Source of the DNA: CABMKH01 sp040797625
Lineage (GTDB): Bacteria; Bacillota; Clostridia; Tissierellales; Tissierellaceae
Length of the DNA: 64,000 nucleotides
Reading direction: 5' to 3'
NCBI GenBank assembly: GCA_052067355.1
Contig: JBQHQH010000013.1
Coordinates: forward strand, 1 to 64,000
Shown here: positions 44,565 to 52,772 of the stretch, one piece after another
How the letters are laid out: each line of letters starts with the position of its first letter
Numbering within the stretch: position 1 is the stretch's first letter
Position numbers and translations under genes: made by a program
The notes under the pieces: generated by a model
The model's input: only the letters and a program-made list of their open reading frames with translations
Databases searched by the model: none
What the model was told of the DNA's origin: nothing

Positions 44565-45272
44565 TCAATCAGCTTTTAAGTCTAGTCTTTCTCCTAAATA
44601 TTCCAATTTATCAAAGACATCCCTTACCCATTCCTCATCATTCCACAAATCTGGGTTATCTACCTTTCGAACTGCTGAATGACCTGTAGCAAACGTATCT
44701 ACTCCATCCTTGTTTCCAAAATACAGGTCAACAAGCTTTAAAGATTTATTTTCACTTGTTATTAGCATTCTGCATGTCATTCCTGATCCCGCAAATAAAA
44801 ATGGTAATTCAAGGTAACAAATATTATCTCCTATATGTTGTAATTTAGCTTGACCAAACTCATTTTCTAAACCATAATTTATAGCATTGTCACCTTGTAA
44901 TTCCTGCCTTTGTGTCAGCTTTAACATCTCATCTGTAAATTTTAGTAAATTTTTGTTGGATATATATTTTTCAAAAGATACATTCTCTTGTTTAGCAACT
45001 CCAGCATTAAATAGATTTACAAATGTCTTCCCAAATTCTAAAATAGTTTCATCATCTGCATCACTAAATTTTTCTCCTTGAATAGAAAAGTTTCGGTTTG
45101 CAAGTTGATCTAGCAGATCTTCTGTTGCCTGTTGGGAATTCTTCTTATTGTCTTCGGTCGAAGTTGATTGAACTTCCATACTTAATTCATTGTCTTTTAT
45201 TTCCTTAGTTTGCTTACATCCTGCAGACATCATAAGAAAAAACATCATAAAAATTAGTATTATCTTTTTCAT
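44565..45272 (-). CDS. Unknown lipoprotein
   Basis: 235 residues with a lipobox (MSAGCKQ) at residue 19. The mature part begins with a Ser/Thr/Gln-rich linker (to about 60) and then a mixed alpha/beta domain; no motif is recognised. A strong RBS (GGGAGGAGG) precedes the ATG. It sits between the solute-binding lipoprotein and the secreted protein next to the two-component system, all on one strand. Confidence 0.75.
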   Translation of the reverse strand: MKKIILIFMMFFLMMSAGCKQTKEIKDNELSMEVQSTSTEDNKKNSQQATEDLLDQLANRNFSIQGEKFSDADDETILEFGKTFVNLFNAGVAKQENVSFEKYISNKNLLKFTDEMLKLTQRQELQGDNAINYGLENEFGQAKLQHIGDNICYLELPFLFAGSGMTCRMLITSENKSLKLVDLYFGNKDGVDTFATGHSAVRKVDNPDLWNDEEWVRDVFDKLEYLGERLDLKAD

Positions 45273-45541
45273 ATCAATCCTCCTCCCCCATATTAAAGGG
45301 CAATCTAACTATAGATGCCCCTAAATATCATTGAAAACACATAGCTACAACTATGAGAAGATTTTCTAAATTTTATAATTAGTTCTACGTCTATCCTTAT
45401 CTTCGTTGTATCCATTTTGTTTTCCAGTTCGTATTTTAAATTCTCCCCTACTGAAACAATAACTCTTGCCTAATCTTTAATTGAAGGACTTGTGAGTTAG
45501 CAGAAATTCTTCTCCATTATCTTTAATCTTTGCAACCTTAT

Positions 45542-46690
45542 TTATAAAATATTTCCTATGGAATCCTTCTCTATTTCATTAATTCTCTCATTTAACTGTG
45601 CTGGATCGTCATAAAAATATAATCCTACCATTCTTTTACTTCCATATATAAATTCGATTTCTACGTACTTATCTTCTGCCTTGAATACTAGATATAGGCT
45701 TTTGCTAGTTATGTTATATGATAATACGTTATTAGGTTTTCGAATATAGGCTTTAAGAAATTCTATATTTTTTACATTCAGCTTTTCTATTAGAATTTCT
45801 TCTGCTATTTTTTTATGTTCATCTATATTATTTAGATCTGTTTCTGCTGATCCCTCTCTTTCTGCTCTCTGGTTGCTATAAAATGAATCAACATATTCTA
45901 CTTTACCATCATAAATGTCAACTTTTGAAAAGTATTCCCAATATAATTTTTCCTGTTCTCTTAAAGTATCCCAGTTTTTAGGCAGAAATACAACGTTCCA
46001 ATAATTTTTATTGTTTAATCCAGTTGAAGCAAAGCTACAGCTGACTTTCATATTATCAAGCTCTACATTATATACTTTTTCAATAACCTCTTTAGCTGAC
46101 TTTATTGCTTCTTCCTCTGAAATTTTAGGGTCTGAGTTCTCCATAATCTCCTGAATGTAGGTTTCACTAAATTTAGAGAATGCTCTATCCAGCTTTTCGT
46201 CAAAAACTATGATTTGAAGCATCTCTTCATCTGTCATTTCTATCTCAGGATAATAATATGTTTCATTTGCAGGGTTATAATATGGTTTTTCAAGACTTTC
46301 TCCTATTGGCATAGTCTTTTCACTCTTAATCTTTCCTGCCCTAAACTGCTTTCTCAGCTCTACCATTCTATTTGATTCAGTTTCACTAAGTTCCCGATTT
46401 TTTGGTGATATTAATAATGTAGATTTTTGCAGCAATAAAACAATATCATCAAATATCTTCTCCTCTTCCTCTGTCATTGTAATAATATCTTTAGTTTTAG
46501 ATTCCCCTTGATTCTTCACAGTAATAATATCTGGAATTTCTGAAGAATTAATTTTTATATTCTTATTTGCCTTTTCAATTCCTCCAACCTGAATATTCTG
46601 TGCCACAGTAGGAAAAGCAATTGCAGATATTAATAATATTGCTCCTACACCAATGATAGAAAATCCTTTAAAATTTTTAAATCTTTTCAT
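45542..46690 (-). CDS. Unknown secreted protein next to a two-component system
   Basis: About 382 residues, with a signal peptide or anchor (residues 8-30, ending PTVAQN). The mature part contains two PepSY-like stretches (EEAIKSAKEVIEKVYNVE about 205-260; HKKIAEEILIEKLNVK about 295-360), each a helix followed by beta strands. The start is ATG 46688-46690 (MKRFKNFKG), with AAAGAGG upstream; the ORF extends 12 codons further without an RBS. It lies 80 bases downstream of the sensor kinase gene and is probably in its operon or regulon. Confidence 0.7.
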   Translation of the reverse strand: MKRFKNFKGFSIIGVGAILLISAIAFPTVAQNIQVGGIEKANKNIKINSSEIPDIITVKNQGESKTKDIITMTEEEEKIFDDIVLLLQKSTLLISPKNRELSETESNRMVELRKQFRAGKIKSEKTMPIGESLEKPYYNPANETYYYPEIEMTDEEMLQIIVFDEKLDRAFSKFSETYIQEIMENSDPKISEEEAIKSAKEVIEKVYNVELDNMKVSCSFASTGLNNKNYWNVVFLPKNWDTLREQEKLYWEYFSKVDIYDGKVEYVDSFYSNQRAEREGSAETDLNNIDEHKKIAEEILIEKLNVKNIEFLKAYIRKPNNVLSYNITSKSLYLVFKAEDKYVEIEFIYGSKRMVGLYFYDDPAQLNERINEIEKDSIGNIL

Positions 46691-46771
46691 AATATAACAC
46701 CTCTTTCTTTTTTTTAATGTTAACATTGTATCTTTATAGGGATGTTATAAAGTTATGATCAAGTTGTAAAA

Positions 46772-48103
46772 TTAAGCAATTAATTTTATATAAAAATCTG
46801 TTCCTTTATTCTTTCGACTTTTAACTTCTATAGTTCCATTATGTAAGTCTATAATCTTTTTGCATAGACTTAGGCCCAAGCCAGCACCTTTATGATTTGG
46901 AGGTCTATTTTTATTTGATTTATAAAAAGGATCAAAGATATAGGGCAGATCGTTATCATCTATTCCTTCACCTTGATCTGATATCTTTATGATGGTCTTT
47001 TCTAATTCAGAATAAATAGTTATTTCAATTTGGGAATTTTCCTTTGATGCATTGATGCCATTATCTATCAAATTCGTCAAAACAATTACTATTAGGTCCT
47101 TGTCAGCATAAAAATATTCAGTTTCAACATTTACTATAAAATCTATATTCTTTATTTTTAATTTTTGAAATTCTATTTTTCTCAATATATTAAAGATCTC
47201 ATTTGAATTTAACTTCACTATATTTAGGCTTTCTCTTTTCAATGTCATCAAATCAAACATCTTATTGATAAGCTGTTTTAATCGATTTGCTTCTCCATTG
47301 ATATGATTTAGAGCTATAAATCTATCTTCATCTGTGGCATTTGTCCTCATGATATATTCGCTAAATCCTTGGATACTGGTAAGGGGTGTCCTCATTTCAT
47401 GGGTTAGATTATCTAGAAGCCATTGCTTTTCTTTTGAACTCTCTTTAATCTTCTCCATGTTTTCATTTAGTAAATCAAGCATTACATTAAATTTCATACT
47501 AAGCTCTCCAACTTCATCATTGGTAGTCACAAGTAGCTTTTCTTTTGAGTTTTCAAAAATTATTTCTTCTGTCTTATCAATTAAATTGTCTAAAGGCTTA
47601 AATATCCTACCAATAATAAGCATTAGTAAAAAGATCAGTATTCCAGAGAGAAACAAGTATACTTTTATAAAAAAAGTATTCCAGCTCTGCTGTAAATCAT
47701 ATATATCTCGAAAACTCTTTTTAAAGATAAGAGAAATATCTTCAAAAGGTTGATTGAATTTATTCTGGATTATGATGTTTCCATCTTCTGTATCGAGAAA
47801 TAGACTATCTTCACTATTCTCATAACCATAATCCAAAGTAATATTTTGAGCTATGTAATATTTTTGATAAATTTTAATAATTGAAATTAAACTCTCCTTG
47901 TTATAGATCCCACCTCTTGCCTGCAAGTCTTTTGCATAATTTTCAATGCTATTTATAATAAAATTCATTTCATTTTCTGCCGATTTTATCTCTCTTTCCA
48001 TGAAGAGAGAATTGTACTTGCTTATAGCTATACCTGCTACAATATTTATGGTAATAACAAATATCAATACAGTAACTAAAATCAATTTATACTTTATCTT
48101 CAT
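46772..48103 (-). CDS. Sensor histidine kinase
   Basis: 443 residues: two membrane helices (about 7-29 and 150-170) enclosing an extracellular sensor of about 120 residues, HAMP (170-222), dimerisation domain with the phosphohistidine in LTHEMRTPLTSI, and HATPase with N box LTNLIDNGINAS, G1 DQGEGID and G2 GAGLGLS. It overlaps the response-regulator gene by 4 bases (ATGA). The signal is unknown. Confidence 0.93.
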   Translation of the reverse strand: MKIKYKLILVTVLIFVITINIVAGIAISKYNSLFMEREIKSAENEMNFIINSIENYAKDLQARGGIYNKESLISIIKIYQKYYIAQNITLDYGYENSEDSLFLDTEDGNIIIQNKFNQPFEDISLIFKKSFRDIYDLQQSWNTFFIKVYLFLSGILIFLLMLIIGRIFKPLDNLIDKTEEIIFENSKEKLLVTTNDEVGELSMKFNVMLDLLNENMEKIKESSKEKQWLLDNLTHEMRTPLTSIQGFSEYIMRTNATDEDRFIALNHINGEANRLKQLINKMFDLMTLKRESLNIVKLNSNEIFNILRKIEFQKLKIKNIDFIVNVETEYFYADKDLIVIVLTNLIDNGINASKENSQIEITIYSELEKTIIKISDQGEGIDDNDLPYIFDPFYKSNKNRPPNHKGAGLGLSLCKKIIDLHNGTIEVKSRKNKGTDFYIKLIA

Positions 48104-48756
48104 TTATTTACCTCAAGCCTATATCCCATTTTATAAACAGTCTTGATAATATCGTCAAAATCTAGTTTTTTACGTAACTTCATAATATGAACATCTACAG
48201 TTCTACTATCTCCTATAAAATCGTATCCCCAAACAAGTTCCAAAAGTTTCTCCCTTGACAGAGCTACATTCTTATTTATGATCAGCGCTTCTAATAAGTT
48301 ATATTCTAAAAGTGTTAAATCAACTTCCCTGCCTGACTTTAAAATCTTATGCTCTTTTAGCTTAATTTCTACATCTTTTATTCTTATATTGTCTTGAGTA
48401 TCATCATCTTTTAATGCAACCTTTACTCTAGCAATCAATTCCAACATTTCAAATGGCTTTACTATATAGTCATAAGCTCCCAGATTAAAGGCCTCAAGTT
48501 TATCATTTAATCCTCCCTTTGCAGTAATCAAGATTACTTTAGTATCCTCACATATGTTTGATTTTAACAGCTCCATGCCGCTAGCTCCAGGTAACATAAT
48601 ATCTAATAGAATCAAATCAAATTTATCTCGCATTATCATTTCCGCAGCCATATCTCCATTGAATACCTTTTCACACTCATACCCCATAATAGAAAGATTC
48701 ATTGCTATAAGATCATTAATAGAAGTATCATCTTCAACTATTAAAATCTTTGCCAT
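48100..48756 (-). CDS. OmpR/PhoB-family response regulator
   Basis: 218 residues: receiver domain with acidic pocket VEDD, phosphoacceptor in LILLDIMLPG and lysine in IVKPFE, followed by a winged-helix DNA-binding domain (about 125-218) containing REKLLELVWGYDF and SRTVDVHIMKLRKKL. It pairs with the kinase that follows with a 4-base overlap. GGAGAAC precedes the ATG. Confidence 0.95.
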   Translation of the reverse strand: MAKILIVEDDTSINDLIAMNLSIMGYECEKVFNGDMAAEMIMRDKFDLILLDIMLPGASGMELLKSNICEDTKVILITAKGGLNDKLEAFNLGAYDYIVKPFEMLELIARVKVALKDDDTQDNIRIKDVEIKLKEHKILKSGREVDLTLLEYNLLEALIINKNVALSREKLLELVWGYDFIGDSRTVDVHIMKLRKKLDFDDIIKTVYKMGYRLEVNK

Positions 48757-48807
48757 TCTCTGTTCTCCTTTCCCAATTCTATATCTTCTCTTGTGAACTA
48801 CATAAAA

Positions 48808-48850
48808 ATAGTCATATCAGCTGGAGTTTTATACTCTAGCTGATATTTAA
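48808..48850. repeat. Dispersed palindrome, copy 4
   Basis: Reads AGTCATATCAGCTGGAGTTT, then TATACTCTAGCTGATATTTA: an inverted repeat with ATATCAGCTGGAGT paired to ACTCTAGCTGATAT, one mismatch. Shares its core with copies at 10799, 41269 and 49073. Confidence 0.7.
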
Positions 48851-49072
48851 CCGTATGTTAGCGACCAAAACAAAATGTCTCTGTCATTCCGAAACAGACA
48901 ATATAAACGTGCCCATGGAGGAGTCTATTCTACTCCTCATCTGACTTAAGATTACACTCGTAAGCTGAAATTGTCAAGTATATATTTGGCATAGTCATGT
49001 GATTTTCATTAGCCATAATCACCTTAAAGATTATCAAAACTTCAAGATAGTAAATATACCATATTATATTAA

Positions 49073-49117
49073 GAAAACTTATATCCAATGGTTTTTTATA
49101 CTTCAGCTGATATTTAA
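49073..49117. repeat. Dispersed palindrome, copy 5
   Basis: Reads AAAACTTATATCCAATGG, then TTTTTTATACTTCAGCTGATATTTAA. Left arm like copy 3, right arm like copy 4 (CAGCTGATATTTAAC in both). Confidence 0.6.
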
Positions 49118-49222
49118 CTTACACTTATCTTTTAGCTTGTCTATTTTTATCACTAATTAATTCTATTAGGAATAGAATCAGAATTTCTTATAGTAATTCT
49201 TCTACTTATGGAAGCAGGAGTG

Positions 49223-50191
49223 TTAAATAGGATACTCAAACAGTATTCCATATTCCTGTAACTTCTTCTCATTTCCTATCCATACAGGAATTCCAATATC
49301 TATTAGATCATATAGCATTTCAGCATCTCTATTGAACATTCTAATACACCCAAGAGAAATATATCTGCCTATACTTCTCTCATCTGAATTACCATGTATT
49401 CCATATACTGAACCACCCTTTATACTTAATCCCATCCATCTTTTTCCTAATGGATTATTAGGTGCTCCACCTGATACAGGTTTATATCTTCCTGCTCCTC
49501 CCCAGTATGGATTGACTATCTTTGTAACTATTGTAAATTTACCTTCTGGGGTATATTGAGGAAGCTTTCCAGTACCAACACTATATGAGTTTAATACTTC
49601 CATTCCCCTTATATGATATAGGGTATTATTATCCTTATTTATCACTATCCAATTTCCATTGGGGACTTCAGACGGAAATATAATCTCCAATCTTGGGATA
49701 CTTATATTACTTGATTTCATATCCTCATTTATCTTGGCATATGTGTTTTTACCTACTACGCCGTCTACTTTTAATCCATTGTCACTTTGATATTTGATTA
49801 CTGCCTCTCTTGTTTTAGTATCAAAATAATACCCCTCTGCTACATCTATATATCCTTTAGCCTTTAAAAAATGCTTAAGTCTCAATACATCTTCCCCAGC
49901 TATACCATAGTTTAATTCCATATTATCTACTTTAAAATCTATAATTTCTACTATGCTTTCTTTCTCTTCTTCTACATCGTCCCCTTCCTGAACTTCCTCA
50001 ACTTCTATTTCTTCAACTTCCACCTCCTCTTCTTTAACTTCATCTTCCATAGTTTTTTCCACTTCAAGATCACAACTCTCCATTTCCACCTCATGATCTC
50101 CACTTACACAATTTGATACTCGAGCCTCTACACCACTATCCATTGGCATAGATAATGATATCAATATCAACACAACCCTTGCTACCCACAT
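49223..50191 (-). CDS. L,D-transpeptidase with peptidoglycan-binding domain
   Basis: Cell-wall cross-linking enzyme (322 residues). Short signal peptide (1-23), an acidic Glu/Val-rich linker (about 40-85), a peptidoglycan-binding domain (about 95-155; DVLRLKHFLKAKGY, KVDGVVGKNTYAKI), and a YkuD catalytic domain (180-315) with YGIHGNSDERSIG and the catalytic cysteine in ISLGCIRMFN. The usual SHGC motif is SLGC here, a variant found in the family. RBS AAAGGAGAG. Monocistronic. Confidence 0.9.
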   Translation of the reverse strand: MWVARVVLILISLSMPMDSGVEARVSNCVSGDHEVEMESCDLEVEKTMEDEVKEEEVEVEEIEVEEVQEGDDVEEEKESIVEIIDFKVDNMELNYGIAGEDVLRLKHFLKAKGYIDVAEGYYFDTKTREAVIKYQSDNGLKVDGVVGKNTYAKINEDMKSSNISIPRLEIIFPSEVPNGNWIVINKDNNTLYHIRGMEVLNSYSVGTGKLPQYTPEGKFTIVTKIVNPYWGGAGRYKPVSGGAPNNPLGKRWMGLSIKGGSVYGIHGNSDERSIGRYISLGCIRMFNRDAEMLYDLIDIGIPVWIGNEKKLQEYGILFEYPI

Positions 50192-50416
50192 CTTAAATCT
50201 CTCCTTTGACTTATCTCACTATAGATTTATTCTATTCATCATAGATGTGGATATTGACTATATAATTTTTATTATCTCTATTTCATAAGAAAACTTATAA
50301 TTTAATTGAAATGTATAGCAAAATTTTTAGAGTTAATCATTATTTTAACACTTTATCCTTTAAATCGTGAATTATAGACTGTGATTTGAAATTACCTGTG
50401 TCCAAATGTTATAAAT

Positions 50417-50453
50417 AATAAAAAAACACTTAAAAGATATCTTCTAAGTGTTT
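50417..50453 (-). terminator. Terminator after the MATE gene
   Basis: AACACTTAGAAGATATCTTTTAAGTGTT hairpin (50425-50452; arms AACACTTA/TAAGTGTT) followed by TTTTT on the minus strand. Confidence 0.88.
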
Positions 50454-51803
50454 CTATGTTAATTCCTTCATCCATTTTCTAGATAAAACCCTAGGTACTC
50501 CTATGGAAAATTTCACTATTTCTTCTGACATTACTAATATAGCTACATAGTGTACTGGCCATTTTAGTACCAAAGCTCCTAAAAATGCTAATGGCACTCC
50601 TACCAACCATACTGCACCCATCTCTAAGAACATGGAGAATTTGGTGTCTCCTCCACCTCTTAAAACCCCTACTATTACTGTAGAGTTTGTTCCTCTAATA
50701 AAGAACGTACAACCCATTATTATAAGTAGTATCTTTACAGTTTCATAGAGATTTGGCTCTAGATTTCTAAACATCTTTAATATCAAATCTGGCGTTGCAG
50801 CCATTATTACTCCTAAAACCAGTGCTAAAGTGGTAGACATAGCCATAAACTTAGTTGCATAGTCATAGGATTCATCTTTATTACCTTCCCCTATTTTATT
50901 TCCAACTATTACTGCACAAGCATTTGCCAATCCCCTAATCAATACAAAGAAAATATTCTGAATAGTTATAGTAAGCTGTATTGCTGCTGAAGCTTCTGTT
51001 CCAATACGAGCATAAGCTACAGAATAGAGAACTTGTCCCAACGCCCAAAAGCTTTCATTTATAATAACTGGGGAAACTGTCTTTATATATCTATTGAAGA
51101 AATCTTTATTCCAATCTAACAATTCTTTTACAGTGGCAGACAATGGTCCTATATCTGAATATACAACATACAGTATAAATATTATTTCAACAATCCTGGC
51201 TATTAAAGTACCTAATGCTGCACCCTTTACTCCTAAAGCTGGAAATCCAAAGTTTCCAAATATCAACAGATAATTAAATATAGTATTTGTAACAAAAGAT
51301 ATCGCTGATACTTTCATTGGCACATTTGGTCTACCAGTACTTCTCAAAGCTATACCGTAGGAAAATCCTATTGCAGTAATTATATATGAAAGTGATACTA
51401 CTCTTAAATAATCACTCCCTAATTTTATTACCTCTGGTTCTTTAATAAACAGTCCCATAAGGAATTCTGGAAAAAAGAATCCTGCAATGGTAAAGACTAT
51501 TCCTACAATAGTACTAAGAGATACCGCAAGTCCCAATACTCTTTTTATATTAGGTATATCTCTTCTTCCCCAATATTGAGATATAAATATTGCAGAGCCA
51601 CTATTTATCCCAAATGTAATCAACGTATAAAAGAAGAATATCTGATTAGCAAGACCTACTGCTGCTATACTATCTCCTCCTAAGCTGCTTATCATCAAAG
51701 TATCTACCATGTTTAAAGATGATGTTATCAAGTTTTGTAATGTTATTGGTATAGCCACTACAATCATTGATTTTAAGAAATTTTTATCTTTCCAAAACTT
51801 CAT
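50454..51803 (-). CDS. MATE-family multidrug/cation efflux pump
   Basis: 449 residues with 12 membrane helices in two related halves; the N-terminal AIPITLQNLITSSLNMVDTL and GSAIFISQYWGRRD, and the matching second-half VIGNKIGEGNKDESYDYA, are typical MatE segments. RBS GGAGGTGG. Its own terminator follows. Substrates cannot be predicted. Confidence 0.92.
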   Translation of the reverse strand: MKFWKDKNFLKSMIVVAIPITLQNLITSSLNMVDTLMISSLGGDSIAAVGLANQIFFFYTLITFGINSGSAIFISQYWGRRDIPNIKRVLGLAVSLSTIVGIVFTIAGFFFPEFLMGLFIKEPEVIKLGSDYLRVVSLSYIITAIGFSYGIALRSTGRPNVPMKVSAISFVTNTIFNYLLIFGNFGFPALGVKGAALGTLIARIVEIIFILYVVYSDIGPLSATVKELLDWNKDFFNRYIKTVSPVIINESFWALGQVLYSVAYARIGTEASAAIQLTITIQNIFFVLIRGLANACAVIVGNKIGEGNKDESYDYATKFMAMSTTLALVLGVIMAATPDLILKMFRNLEPNLYETVKILLIIMGCTFFIRGTNSTVIVGVLRGGGDTKFSMFLEMGAVWLVGVPLAFLGALVLKWPVHYVAILVMSEEIVKFSIGVPRVLSRKWMKELT

Positions 51804-51915
51804 AATCCACCTCCAAAAAATAAAAAAATCTGTATTCCTAAAGCTCTACACACAATCATATCATGATAACACAATAGGCATTTTTTGTATATAATTGATT
51901 TTTATTTAACAATTT

Positions 51916-52752
51916 TTATTTCTTTAATTTTATTCCGTCTTTAATAAATTCTATCTGTCCTTCCTTCAATAGTCCACCTACTGCTCTTTTAAAGCCTGAC
52001 TTACTCATATTTAATTCTTTTTTTATCAACTCTGGTGAACTCTTATCATTCAACTTTAATATGCCACCATTTTCCTCTAGTACCTTCAATATAGTCTTTC
52101 CATCAGTATCCATCTGAATGTAGGATCTATCTTTCAATGTGAGATCTAGTTTTCCATCTTCCAATACTCTACTCACTCTTACTTCAACAACTTCTCCTAC
52201 TTCATAGACTCCTAAAAGCTCTCTCTTAGGTATAAGTCCATCATATTTATCATCTACTGCAACAAAAGCTCCAATATTCTTATTTATACTGTATATAGTT
52301 CCCTTGGTTATATCATTTTCCTTATAAGGAGAATCTGCTCTCAGCATATCTCTTACCTTCATAGTGGCACATAGCCTATGGGATTTATCAATATACATCC
52401 CAACTAAATACTTCTTACCTTTTTCTAATGAACCTACAGTTTCAGCAAATGGAAGAAATAGATCTTTCTCCAAACCCCAATCTAAAAATACTCCTATCTT
52501 AGTTGTATCTACTACCATGAGATGAGCTAGTTCTCCTAAGACAATCTTTGGTCTCTTTGTAGTAGATATAAGTCTATCCTTTGAATCATTATACACAAAT
52601 ACCTCTATTCTATCTCCAATCTTTGCATCCTTAGGGATTTGAGACTTAGGAAGTAATATATCCTCATCTTCTTCTCTTTCTTCGTTGAGAAAAGCCCCAA
52701 CTGACGTAAATCTTTTGATTATAAGCTCTTGCATTTCTCCTAATTCTATCAT
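51916..52752 (-). CDS. cvfB: CvfB-like S1 RNA-binding protein
   Basis: About 278 residues: several S1/OB-type repeats (about 1-60, 65-130, 140-215; FLDWGLEKDLFLPFAE, GAFVAVDDKYDGLIPKREL) and a C-terminal winged helix (220-278). Same layout as S. aureus CvfB, a regulator of virulence genes acting through RNA. The start is ATG 52750-52752 (MIELGEMQ) after GGAGAG; an ATG two codons earlier touches the RBS. It follows topB by 20 bases. Confidence 0.9.
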   Translation of the reverse strand: MIELGEMQELIIKRFTSVGAFLNEEREEDEDILLPKSQIPKDAKIGDRIEVFVYNDSKDRLISTTKRPKIVLGELAHLMVVDTTKIGVFLDWGLEKDLFLPFAETVGSLEKGKKYLVGMYIDKSHRLCATMKVRDMLRADSPYKENDITKGTIYSINKNIGAFVAVDDKYDGLIPKRELLGVYEVGEVVEVRVSRVLEDGKLDLTLKDRSYIQMDTDGKTILKVLEENGGILKLNDKSSPELIKKELNMSKSGFKRAVGGLLKEGQIEFIKDGIKLKK

Positions 52753-52772
52753 TTTCATCTCTCCAATCTTTT

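Larger units (their letters stand above)
48757..49222. other. 466-base intergenic region with two repeat copies
   Basis: Holds dispersed palindrome copies 4 and 5 (below) and, between them, a GAGGAGT/ACTCCTC hairpin (about 48918-48940). No ORF is supported. Confidence 0.6.
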
